DNA from: Bugulina stolonifera
Lineage: Eukaryota; Bryozoa; Gymnolaemata; Cheilostomatida; Bugulidae
Length of the DNA: 64,000 bases
Direction of reading: 5' to 3'
Assembly: GCA_935421135.1 (NCBI GenBank)
Contig: OW285187.1
Location: 9,176,001-9,240,000 of the forward strand
The notes under the pieces are model-generated. The model was not told the origin of the DNA and searched no databases. It saw only the letters and a program-made list of their open reading frames with translations. Positions 1 through 11,700 of the stretch are shown piece after piece. Numbering within the stretch: the stretch's first letter is position 1; the number at the start of each line of letters is the position of its first letter. The position numbers were made by a program, and so were the translations under genes.

Positions 1-1970
1 TCCTCCGTCTTCCAATAGAAGATGGATTCCTTGAAAAAGGTGGTATGGGTGACCATCTTGGTCCCTTAGTCTTCCAACCCACTCCGTTCTCACAAGCTGG
101 TAACCCCATCATGTCTACTGTAGCATTCCTTGCATCACTTGTGGACCCCAAGATAGCACTCGCTGCCTCTAAAGCAGCAATGGGTAAGTCTCGCTACACA
201 GACAGACACCAAGTAGAGTCTGTCAATTTCCGGTGTGGATGATTGAGCTATAGGATCACATGAATCTGCCTATACGTATTCACCAAACATGTGCAAGTGT
301 AGTACTGCATGATATGCCAATCTCTTGCTGCTGCTTGTAGAGGAATTTATTAAAATGAAGGACGATGTTCCACCCCATCTTCTGGATGATCATATCAAGT
401 CATTCAAGAAGGCTGTTAAGGACGGAAAGACTAAAGACCCCACATTTGGTTTAGAGAAAACATCAATAGCTGGTGCCGGCAAAGGTAGGCGACCAATAGC
501 TAAGCAGTACGTATTTTATTTTGTGATTGTGATAAGAGTTACCAGTGTGAAAACTTGATTGATATGGTGGGCTTTGTTTCAGCAAGTGCCGTTGAAGATT
601 CTAGTAAAAGCGAGGCGACTGCTGACACCTCAGCTCCACCTTCTGACAGCTCTGCTGCTGTCAAGGCAGGTGAGAGTGAGTCCCAGCCCTCTGCTATGGA
701 GACAGACGAGAAGGAACCTGCAGACAGTGGTGATGGCATTAAGAAATCAGCTACTGTTGAACCATCTGCAGCTACTGACGAGGGCAGTGCTGCTTCCGCT
801 GCAGCCACAAGCTCAGCAACTGCAGACATCAGTGATGAGGCAGCATTACAGACAGCAGCAGCAGAAGCTCTATCTTCAGCAGCAGTGAAGGCAAAGGTAA
901 AAATTGATTGATGTATCTAAATATATGTATATATTATACTCTGTTCTATAATAGGTTGGTTATGTTACTTATACGCATTAGGTTATATTAATATGCTGTG
1001 AAAATGCATTGTAGCATTTAGCTTCAATAGAGGAGAAGCGCATCAAGAGTTCCGTTGCTCTACTCGTGGAAACTCAGATGAAGAAACTAGAGATTAAACT
1101 GAAGCACTTTGAAGAGCTGGAGGCCATTATGGACAGAGAGAGGGAGACGGTAAGTTATACATTCATTTGTGCTTATACTAACTCCTGTAGATTGACATGA
1201 GCTTGCAGGCTTGTATCTATATTTTCACTCTATTATTTAGCTGGAGTATCAGCGACAACAGCTTCTTCAGGAACGGCAGCAATTTCACCAAGAGATGCTC
1301 AAACAGTTTGACATGAGAGCCGCTCAGGTTGCTAGGCAACACGTTGGTCCTCCTCCTCAGGCTGATGCAGGTGAACAACTTGTCTCTTCAATGATTTTAT
1401 GTGTCAATGACTATCCGATGACTTGACAATTGATGAAGTCTGTTCCACATGTATGTGACAAGTGCCATGCCAGAGCTCACATGGCAATCCTAACATTCAA
1501 CTCTGAATGGGGTTCACTGGGCAACTGTATTTTGTATTTCAGACACTGCACACCAACAGACAGGTCCCATGCCTCCTACAGCCACCCTGATGCACCCTCA
1601 AGTCGCTGGTACCATGCATCCTAACCCCACAACTCAACCCCCTACTGGTTAGTTAGCTTCTCCTTACTGGTGTTGCTCTACATGTAAATATGAATGTTTT
1701 GCTTCTATTCAAGCAGAAAGGTGTGGGGTTTTAGTTTCTTGCTACGTCTCCAACTAATATCTGGTTGTCCTACCTGCCCTACCATTTGATAAAGTAGTCA
1801 CACCACTGTTATTCATTATGTAATCCTGCAAATAGTAAACAAACTGCTCTTTTCTCAGTGTTTGTTTTTGTTATTGCTATAATACAGATACAAAATAAAA
1901 CTTAAGTACAAGTTATTATCTGAAGTGTCGGTAGCTATGAATCTGTCCATCACTCTATTAATGGCTCAAT

Positions 1971-2008
<38 letters not shown>

Positions 2009-4080
2009 CTGATGGGAAAACAGGGAACAGATAGTAAATATCTATCTCCCAGACAGGATTAATAATTAGCACATACTGGTTTGACAAAATAATAATAGGT
2101 AATAGAGTCTACAGGGAAGGCAAGCTGAGCAATCCTATGCCAAGAGAAGCCGCCTAGAATGTTGTGAGAAACCATGTGTGGTGATGGCCATTCGTTCATT
2201 CACTATAACTGGTTGCAATGGGGGATAGAAAACTAATCTGATAAGTGAAAACAGCTGGTGGTTCCTAGCTACATGTTTTGAGGTTCCTTTTGCTTGATCA
2301 AAGTTTACTCACCTAGTTCCAGCAGTGTTGGGATACCACGTGAAATGGACAGGCCTGCACCTGCTTTTGCTCACCATATCAAGAGTTTGTTGCTTATTGT
2401 GCTAGGAATTTTTTTATACCAATCAGTTTTGATAGGTCAGATTTAATGTTGAGGTAATCACTAGTATACTAAGGTTGAGATCATTTATGTTTGTGGCATT
2501 GATAGATGTACCAGTATTGATAGATGTCCCACTAATCAGGTTGTTTTTAACTCCTATGAAAAGTTTACTTTACCTGATGGTTGATGGAAGTGTTGGTTCA
2601 GGGGTTCTCAAGTGCACTACCAGCTTTCCCCTGGAAAGTATTTGGTGATAAGTATTGTCCTCATATTCAGCATCTTCAGTTTCAGCTCTTCTCCTTCTGA
2701 CCAGCTCCATTACTTGCTGCAGCTCCTTTTACATTCTTCCATGATGTTCGTTTACCATTCAGATAATAAGAATGTGGTATAGAGATATGCTGTTATAAGG
2801 TGCTCTCTTCCTTGTGCAGCCACCAAACTTAGATTCTAGCTTTTTACTGCTAATACTACAGTCAGTCAGTTAGCACCCAGCACAGAATAGCCCCAATAGC
2901 ACAGCTCAAATCTATATTGCATGCTACACACCAAGTATGTCAACCTTTTAGCACAAAATTGTATTTTTTTCTACAGGGTTAACTACAGTCAATACAACAC
3001 AGCCAGCAGCTACAGCTTATATGCAACCTATGAATAGGCCACCAATGGCAGGGCAAATGGCAGGCCCACCTATGATGTCAGGTCAGACCAGTGGACCCCC
3101 TATGATGCCTGGAGGGCCTATAGTAAGTATAAATTGTAGTCCAGGCTACAACTAAGTGGCATCACTTGGCAAATTTTAAAACTAGTGTGACTAGTATAAC
3201 AATGGTCTACCTTCCAGTATTATGTATTTGTAACAAATTATGCCATGGATTGATGTCTTAGGGTTCACATCAGGGAATGATGATGGGGACTCCTGGAATG
3301 ACCCATCAACCCCGATTACCACAGTCACCTGCACAGCACCGAATGCCTCCTGGCCAGCCTAACACCAATTCCCCAGCAGTACCCTTTTCTGGAGCCAACC
3401 CACAATCTTCATCTGCTCCCAGTACCATGAATTCCTTCTCCACCTCTCAATCTGGAAATGCAACCTCTATGATGCCACAGCCAGGTGGTGGTCCTGGAAT
3501 GATGGCTTCTAGTGGCAGGCCACCAATGATGCCTCAAGCTGGAGCTCCTAATATGCCACCAGGGGCAGGTGGGAATCTGATGCCACCACATTCGGCACCA
3601 CAGATGCCCCCTGGTTCCATGCCTTTGTCTCCTGCTCCACAGCACCCAAGACCACAAATGATGGGACAGGCCCCAGTTCAGAATTCCCCCATGCCTCAGC
3701 CTGCTGGCCAGCCAATGATGCCTCACTCTACAGTCCCAGGAGCACAAATGAATACACCAGCTGCTGCCCCAGTTATACCACCATCTAGCTCTGAAGGGCA
3801 GATGCAACAACCCATGTCCATGAACTATAATCCAGCAATGCAGTCAGGCATGCAACCAATGGGTGCTCAAGCTAACATACCTCCAATGGGCACCCAAGGA
3901 AATATGCCCCCAATGGGTACACCGCCCAACATGCCTCCAATGGGAACCCAGTCGAATATACCACCAATGGGTACTCAGGCTAACATGCCACCCATGGGTG
4001 CTCAAAACAATATGCCACCAATGAGCACCCCAACTAGCACACCTACAAACATGCCCCCTTCTGATCATACTGCAAGTTAA
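1..4080 (+). CDS. SMARCC: SMARCC (BAF155/BAF170, Swi3/Moira) SWI/SNF scaffold subunit, 5'-truncated
   Basis: C-terminal part of a SMARCC1/2 orthologue, a core dimeric scaffold of SWI/SNF (BAF) nucleosome remodelling complexes in the nucleus. Exons: 1-183 (continues upstream), 341-484, 583-896, 1015-1149, 1241-1370, 1543-1647, 2977-3122, 3262-4080. Phases agree throughout and give 657 residues plus TAA. Seen: the family signature [20 protein letters not shown] near residue 25, an acidic Ser/Ala-rich linker, then the SWIRM-associated leucine-zipper coiled coil ([45 protein letters not shown]) at 1015-1340. A Pro/Met/Gln-rich tail ends in short tandem repeats. The SWIRM, SANT and chromo-like domains expected N-terminally lie outside the window. 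The family norm is about 1,100-1,200 aa. The gene converges with the KMT2 gene. Identity is very secure; whether it corresponds to SMARCC1 or SMARCC2 is not meaningful for a pre-duplication lineage. Confidence 0.95.
1648..2976 (+). other. Largest SMARCC intron (1.33 kb)
   Basis: This intron separates the exon ending CCTACTG from the exon starting GGTTAACTACAG. It carries a tetranucleotide repeat at 1966-2009 and otherwise AT-rich sequence. I see no open reading frame with recognisable homology on either strand. Confidence 0.8.
1966..2009. repeat. (ATCA)n microsatellite
   Basis: About eleven copies of ATCA/AATC in the large SMARCC intron, interrupted once by ACCA. Confidence 0.95.
3850..4035 (+). 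repeat. Coding 27-bp tandem repeat, N-(M/I)-P-P-M-G-(T/A)-Q units
   Basis: The last SMARCC exon encodes about six to seven nine-residue units of the type [17 protein letters not shown] just before the stop. Units differ at third positions and in the T/A and Q/P residues, so the array is old or still evolving. It lies in the low-complexity tail that is poorly conserved across SMARCC proteins. Confidence 0.85.
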
Positions 4081-4167
4081 ACAGAACTTTGTAGCCTTTT
4101 AAAGTGTAAATAGTGGAAAAGAACAGTAGAATGTAGTTACATCACTAACATAGCCGTTACTTCCTGT

Positions 4168-4173
4168 TGTCAA
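4168..4173 (-). terminator. Candidate polyadenylation signal for KMT2
   Basis: TTTATT on the plus strand reads AATAAA in the KMT2 direction. It is the first canonical hexamer after the KMT2 stop, about 615 nt downstream. Confidence 0.4.
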
Positions 4174-4527
4174 TTTTATTATAATTATATGTATTATACT
4201 ACAGTATGTATATTTACTATTGTACTAACTAGTAATAATATTAACTAACTATATCCATGTACAAATAATATTGTGTATAATAATTATATATATATATACT
4301 AATGATACCATGCAATGTTTATGATGTACAATATAATATGGTAGAACTACAAGGGCTTCATTCATTTTCATACACAATATACAGCAACTATAAACAAAAA
4401 AGAAATTCTCAGTCTTGGACTGCAAAAATATGGTGAAATTTGGCATAATTTGATTGGTTAGTTCAAGTAGAATGCAAAACAATCTGGCAGTTAATAGCTG
4501 CAAAGGTCTTTGCCACTGCACATGATT

Positions 4528-4533
4528 AATAAA
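4528..4533 (+). terminator. Candidate polyadenylation signal for SMARCC
   Basis: First canonical AATAAA downstream of the SMARCC stop codon on the plus strand, about 450 nt into the 3' region. Variant signals closer to the stop cannot be excluded. Confidence 0.4.
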
Positions 4534-4787
4534 ATTTACAGAAAAGCGAACTTGACTAGATCAGAAAGTTGATTACAATAGGAACATTAATGGGAAAAAT
4601 AGAACAAACCCAAGAAACTCTAGATTTCTGTACTAAAACCACCACTCCGGTGAATATTTTGAAGATGCCATCAAAAAACAAACTGTGGAAACCGTCTATC
4701 CACACTGAGTAAATATTATATATTATATATAATTATATGTACAAGAAAGTTTGCTACAACTACATTATATACGAGAGGTAGACCATT

Positions 4788-5764
4788 TTAATTCATCCAT
4801 TTCCTACAGTTGCTAGCTCCACAGTTACATGGGATCTTGCTAGAATCATCTTCAAGATCAAACTTGTAGTCATAATTCAGCTAAAAACAAGATCACACCA
4901 TACATTAATGACATTTATGCTAGCTGCTGGGTCATACTGAATAATATGTTAAGTTTTTACAAGCATACAAATACATGTACCTTGAATCCATCTGTCAACA
5001 CTGTCAGTTGGTTAATTCAGCATGTTGTTTCATAGCAGGCAAACAGGGTCACATGAAAATACTCAAAATACATTGCATCGGCTTACCTCCTCTCCCTTGT
5101 TAATCCGTCTTAGAGCAATTATGACTATTTTGACATCTTTGTCCATTTGGACAGTTTCTGTCACACAGTTTGGATCACACGAATGGTTAATATATCTAGC
5201 TGGACCCCCAGACATTGTGGCATCAATGACAAAGTCCTCGGTGATACGGAACATGTACACACCACGGTTATGCTCGTCATATATCTTCTCCCGATACTCT
5301 GCCAGCTCATTCCTTATGACTTCACCTATATACTCTATCACCATAGTATGCTTCTCAATATCCCTGGCGGCAAACATTCCCAATCCCTGTAACCATACAT
5401 CAACACCAAAATAATAATAATGATTACAATTGATTATCTTCTACTTGAATAAATCTTGATGCCACAAAGAGTGTTGTTATATCATGAAAAATATAACATA
5501 GAGCCTCCACAGTCACGTTGGTCATCAGTTATCCAATGAGATAACCGGCAAGTGTTTGGCTATACACTACAGGTACAAACCTGAATTCGTGAGCGGCCAA
5601 GATATACATAGTTTCTCCACTCGTTCTTCAGTCTTCTGTATTGATGAGATTTGGAATGCACAAACTGCTTATGGTACGGTGAGTTAACATCACCAGGGAC
5701 AGCCACTGTCGTCATGCTGGGAACTAGATGAGTCCTTGGACTGCTTGCTTGTAGAGTATGGGGT
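4788..5764 (-). other. KMT2 SET and post-SET catalytic domain (exons 66-68)
   Basis: Residues about 4455-4608. Seen: QYRRLKNEWRNYVYLGRSRI, GLGMFAARDIEKHTMVIEYI, RGVYMFRITEDFVIDAT, RYINHSCDPNCV, KGEELNYDYKFD, and the post-SET CNCGASNCRKWMN ending in TAA. The NHSC cofactor pocket, the catalytic tyrosine in YDYKF and the three post-SET cysteines are intact, so an active lysine methyltransferase is expected. Confidence 0.97.
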
Positions 5765-8700
5765 CTACATCATACAGTAAGAAATGTACATATCAGTACC
5801 AACACCAGCCAGCTAAACTTATTCTTGATGGCATCCATGAAACAATGCCTCAACGGATTGATATTGACAACAGTTACATCACAAAGACTCACTTTCTGAA
5901 ATGTGTTCTTAGCTTGGGTTCAGATCTGGCACATCCTGTTGGATTGATAGCTGGTGGCATTTCAATCAGCTGAGTCTTTCCAAACTTGAAGGCGTAACCA
6001 GCTAGCAGCTCTGTACCAGGAAGCTATAACCAAAGAGAGGCATGAGAAGAGTCAGATTGAGACACGTAAATGTATAGTACCGAGTGTCTCGAATTTTCAG
6101 GGGCAATGCCCAAACAAACAGATAGCAGGTTCCACGAATACTACTCACGGATTCCACAATTCTAATGATGGCTGGTTCTTTCAGTCCAAACATATACTCC
6201 CCACTGAGATACTCGGGAAATATCTTCACATAGTCACCAGTTCTACGCTGACCCTCCACCACATCTAGTATGTTAGACCACGCTTCCTTAGGAGTGCTAG
6301 CTTGGTAAACTTTATTAGTATATCCTTTCTCTTTTATCGTTATGACAAATACAGGGGCACCTTCATCGCCTTCCGCAATGCTGCACTCATAACAACATCT
6401 ACAAAATGAACGCAATGGCGTGAATACATCAGTTTACTGATATGAGAACTAAGGATTACTGTGAAATCTCAGGCAGACATTAGTAAAACTTTATGAAATA
6501 CAGTTGCCATGACATGCGTTGATGCAGTACTAGAATGTAAAGAGAGAGAGACAGAGAGCAGGCATGAGTACTGAAGACTTACCTCTTGTTTGGAAACCGG
6601 ATACTCCAGAAGAATCGTACACATCGGTACCCTACAGGATAAATGTAGTCTCTGGTGTGGAACCTGCCAGTCAGGATCTGGTGTGTGAATAGCTGGCCAA
6701 TGCTATAGTAGACGACAGCGCCAATCCGTACAGAACAGGGATGGTCATCGCTTCTAACAGCACTGTCAACAAATGTGATACACAAGTCATATGCAGATAG
6801 TAACTGCACACCATTGTTAGTAGATCATTAGAGTCAGAAATGAGACTGCTGGTCATGAAATTACTTTTTTGAGAAGGTATTTTTGCATGGTAGCCTACAT
6901 CAATTGTAGCAGCAGGGAAATTTTTATAGCTTTAAATCTTATAATTGTGTTTTGGTGGTGGATTCTAGAAGTTACTGAAGAATAAATAGAGAAAACATCC
7001 TCAGCTCCATTTCAAATAAAGAATCCAGATTACCATAAGATTTTAGAAATAGTAGAAAAATGATTGATGAGGTTCAATTTTGTGATCATTACTTGACCAC
7101 AAGCAGCCCATGGGGTGGCTGACTGGGTGTTTTATGTGAGAGAAATAAAATAAATCTAAAATACTAAATCCAAAATAGAGGTAAGCATGTTGTGTCTATT
7201 TATCCATTTATTAGTTACTTTGACTGAACAATTTCTAATTTATATTAATTATATGTTGGTATTAGTGGGTCAGTCTTTTTTCCTTTGTCAAAATACAAAA
7301 TTCTGGACCACATGGTTACAATGGAAACAATTGTTGCATTTTCCTTGATGATTGTTGCACGTCAAAGACAGAACATTATTTAAGATAAATTAAGTATAAA
7401 TTAGATACATCTAAGGGCAATGCAGCTTTCGTGCTGGTTTGCAGTTTGGAAAAAGATTTTCTGCGTTACACATGATGATGAAGTAGAGGACTATTACAAT
7501 GATATTAAAAAGATGAAACTGGACAAGTCTAAGGAGAGTATTGTCAGCCAAAGTACTCTGCAAGGATACCATTATCTTGATAAAACACAGAAGCCACACG
7601 TAGGTTCTACACAGGTGCTATACACACACATGTAATCATAGCTAGAGCAATGACTATACAGCGTATAATAATGTAACAATTTCATGTAGATGCTAAATAG
7701 TGTACAAATACAAAAACCAATATAAGAGGAGGTAAAATGTCTTTGATTTGATGCTACAATGTAAATGGTCTCTGAACATTTCCTGCATTGTTTGATATAA
7801 AGTCAACACTATCAGGCAAACTTTGGATTCATCCTCCATACTGGTTTGTGCTTTGTACACAATGTTTTGTACTGAGTGAAGTGTCACATATGATTGTAGG
7901 TTGGTAGTCAAAATAGCTGACGGCCACCTACATGGATCACAAGTATACTTGGTGTTGTCACACTATTTGGGGTTCAAAGCTGATGTTAATATATTTGTAG
8001 AGGAGTTACAGGGAATCTGAACAGAGCAAGCAAAGTCAGCACAGTTCTAAGTGCTACCAGAGAATTAGAAGATGTCTTCCCATTAAACGAAAATCATACC
8101 TTGAAATGCATTAACTTCATCTAACGCCGAGTGCACACCAAATACCCATGTGTGGTGGTACAACTCAGAAATATGGTAGAGAGAGCGATGTACTCACTTA
8201 GCTATTTGTAGCGATTCATCTCGATTCACATAAACCTTCCTGGCGACTGTCAGTTGTTTCAGCTGATCTGGAGATTCTTTAGGCATGTGCACTGGACACA
8301 ATATTGTCTGAAATATTCAATACATTCTATTCTAAATACTATATTCATTGTTCAGGCATTTTATATTATTTCCTTTCCAATTCTGGCTTCTCTTGCAGAA
8401 ATATCATTGACAGGCTATACAGTCATGTATTTCAAAATAATTCACAACCAGTAGTCTTTATCAATATCAACATGTATTGAATTCATAACCTAGTACTTTC
8501 ATTCCATTGGAAAATATATTATGTCAACCTCATGTTTGAATAACTGTAATGTACATGTAGCTATGTAAAAGTAAATGTATATGCCCATACCACTAGACCT
8601 ACCTTGTCTTGAAAGAACATGGCTCCTTGCTTGTACGCACATGACACATGGTAAGTATTGGGGCACCTGGGTCTGAAGCAGCCAAGGGTGGCACCTTTAC

Positions 8701-11700
8701 TCCCACAGATCACACAGGCTATCTGAGAACCTCGCTTTATACACAAGTCTATGTTTATCAGTGCTCCATTCAGTGTCTCATACACCTGCATTACATAAAG
8801 TTTGTCTGTACCAGAGCTGCTGGAGCTGTACTATATAGTTCATCCATTACATCATTCGCTGTCATCAAGTAATTAACTTACAGTGAAGAACCTTTCTAAG
8901 CACGGACACTAATGATACATAGAGAGTGAACTACAAACTAACTTACCTCTGTACTCCAGAGAGCACAGTTGAGGTGAACCCACTTGTCAACGTCATGGTT
9001 CAGTAGCCTGGATGCTACGTGTGTATCTCCATCACCCACCTGGTGGCACAGAATACATGTTCGCACGTCTGACGGAAGTGGGGTGGGCTTAACTACTTGA
9101 GCAACAGTCACCCAAGTCTACAACGTAACAGCACAATATGGCAAACAAAGGGAAAAATTAGTCATAGTTAGATGAGCAGGAGTAAAAACAAAATAATCAA
9201 AGATTATAAATCGTTAAGAAATAACAGGCGGCTCGAGAAAGATCTGACACTTTGCAAAATAGTTAGAAAACAAGATGCATCGGCAAAAAGTAATATCTGA
9301 ATAACACCGAGTTGGTATATAATAAAATATGTAACAAAAACCACTACATTTTTATATATTCTATAAATCAATAACCCTTTAAATTACCCTGATCAAAAAT
9401 ATGCATGTATTTGCAAGAAAATCTTTACACTAATGGAACTAAAGGTTTTAATATTTGTGTCAAATTCCTCATTTCTCTATACCTAATACAGATTGTGGTC
9501 AAGATTTGCACGTGTTTGAATAACTAAGTCATATATTTAAATATTCTTTTATGAGAATACAAGTGCCAATTAAGGTTAAGCACGATTGTTAGCTCATAAC
9601 ATAATAAAAGTGAGCTCGTCTCGCATTGTGTGATGTTGGTATGACAACTCCCAATCAAAACAAACATAACCCTGCGCCATTGTTCTGTTTCTACTCCTTC
9701 TAATTACAATTCCTTTATTATAGCGACTACTTTGTTTGGAGTTGCCCTTTCTTGTTCAAAACATTCTACAATTTACTGAGCAAACAACTCAAGTACTCTC
9801 AACATAACCAGTTTTTATTACTTTCACTCACCTTTTCAACCTAAATACATGAGGCAGTCAAACTAAAACATGCAAATAGCACTCTGTATAAGTTATAGAA
9901 CAAATAGTACTTTGTAGGTGTATAATTATATTATATACACCTACAAAGTACTATTTGTTCTATAACTTATACAGAGTGATTTTACATATATTATATGTAA
10001 TAGGTTATAGAACAGGGTGACATAGAATATAGAACATGCATTACATACCATAGAACAGGTATTACAGGTCATAGAATAGGTACAATAATAGGTTAAAGAA
10101 GATGTATTAGGGTAATAAGGGCTATAGGTTTATAGAACAGGACAGGTTATAGAATAGATACTATAGACACGATTGTGTAGTCACTCACGCGTTTGATGTC
10201 CTCTTCGGTGGGAGGTTCATATTTGTGGAGACCAAATGTGACTTTAATATCCCAGCGTCTCCACTTAATACCCCTCCACTTCTTGCATGGCTGTAACACA
10301 GTACGGATTATTCCACTACATGTTCACATAAATATCCATTTAATATTAACATTGACCTTAGACCTTCCACTGAAAAACCAATAAATATATTGGAGGTGCC
10401 AAATAAAATAAATATAGTATTCCATATGATAACCCCAATCACTACAACCACGTTGTATATACATGTAATGCACACGCGCACACCCACGCGCACACCTATT
10501 CCCAGCCTAGGTCATCCTGTATTGGACAATCAAGCTGAGTCAAATAGTACAATAATGATACCTACTTTGGTACTGGTTTCACTAGTCCGTCTCTTTGACT
10601 TCTTGGGATTGGGCCTTCCTATTGACTTGACTTCTGGCTTCTGTTCACCATCGGCAATACTTTCGATCTAAAATAGACCATCATTTGAAACCATAGACAA
10701 AGGTAACCTCTTGTTCAATCATTCCTAGTAGAACACCAAACAAAAACAATTCAACAGCTGAACAAGGATAAGAACAGCTAGACAGAGAGGGGTAGAGTGA
10801 GGTAGAAAGTGGACAAGAACTTGAGTAAAGAGATGTCAGAGAATCTGTTAGTATACATGTACATGGATCGTATGTAGTGAGGGCAGGCTACATTTGTGTG
10901 TCACACATCTGACTGGATAAGTGTAGATAAGATCATGGTTCATGCGACACAGGAGATATTGTTGGACAGCAGATCTGGTTGTATAACTAATACAATGGTG
11001 TTGATAGAACTGTTAGAACAAGACAGACAGCATGCAGAGTAGTAACAATCTGGTGAATTATTGTAATGGTAGACTCGGTAAGGAGACGCACTCACCCGCA
11101 GTTTTATATGTTGATAGGGTCTCTGAATAATGCAAACAATTCACATAAGTAATGACTTGTATTAGAAGCTTGGAGCAGCTTTCATGTAGGCCTCATTTAT
11201 ACAAACTGTGCTGATATATTAATCTATCTCTAGCTAAGAGCACTGGACTTGAATATACATGTACAATAAGCGAAATGGTTATAGGAGTTTTAGTAGATGG
11301 GCTGGCTAACCTTGGCTGTGGTGGAACCAGAGAACATGCTGGAACAGTCTGTATTACAGAAATGGAGTACATCACCCTGGTCCTCTCTTCTGACAACAGT
11401 ATGGTTGAGGGGGAGCAGTGCACTGCATTGTTGACAGATGTTGACTTTCTCTGAGTAACTTGGAACAACCTTGTCCGCAGCTACACAGACACAATGATAA
11501 CTAATATAAATAACTCTCACACTAACTAGTATAACATCAGGTCATCAATTTAGTACTAAACTTCTAAACATAAGACAAACTGACCCGAGAGCTGTTCAAG
11601 TTGATATTCAACTGGAGCTTTCATTCTAAGGAGCTCAGCCAGCTCCGAGAGGACGTTTGGTATATCCTCAACTTGTTTACCATCAACAGTTAAGGTCACT

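Larger units (their letters stand above)
4081..4787. other. Convergent intergenic gap / facing 3' UTRs
   Basis: 707 bp between the SMARCC stop and the KMT2 stop, AT-rich, with no gene. The first plus-strand AATAAA is at 4528-4533. The first minus-strand AATAAA (TTTATT on plus) is at 4168-4173. If these are used, the two 3' UTRs overlap antisense by roughly 350 bp. Confidence 0.7.
9118..10188 (-). other. KMT2 intron 59 (1.07 kb) with hairpin and repeat tract
   Basis: This intron contains the perfect inverted repeat at 9880-9978 and a degenerate tract related to its arms at 9985-10165. The rest is AT-rich with no coding signal. Confidence 0.8.

Noticed and set aside
5022..5414. Plus-strand ORFs opposite the SET exon
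   Set aside because: Shadows of the highly conserved minus-strand SET coding sequence.
7420..7635. 71-aa plus-strand ORF inside a KMT2 intron with a charged, coding-like peptide
   Set aside because: No homology recognised and no flanking exon-like signals. It could be a fragment of something, but I cannot support a gene.
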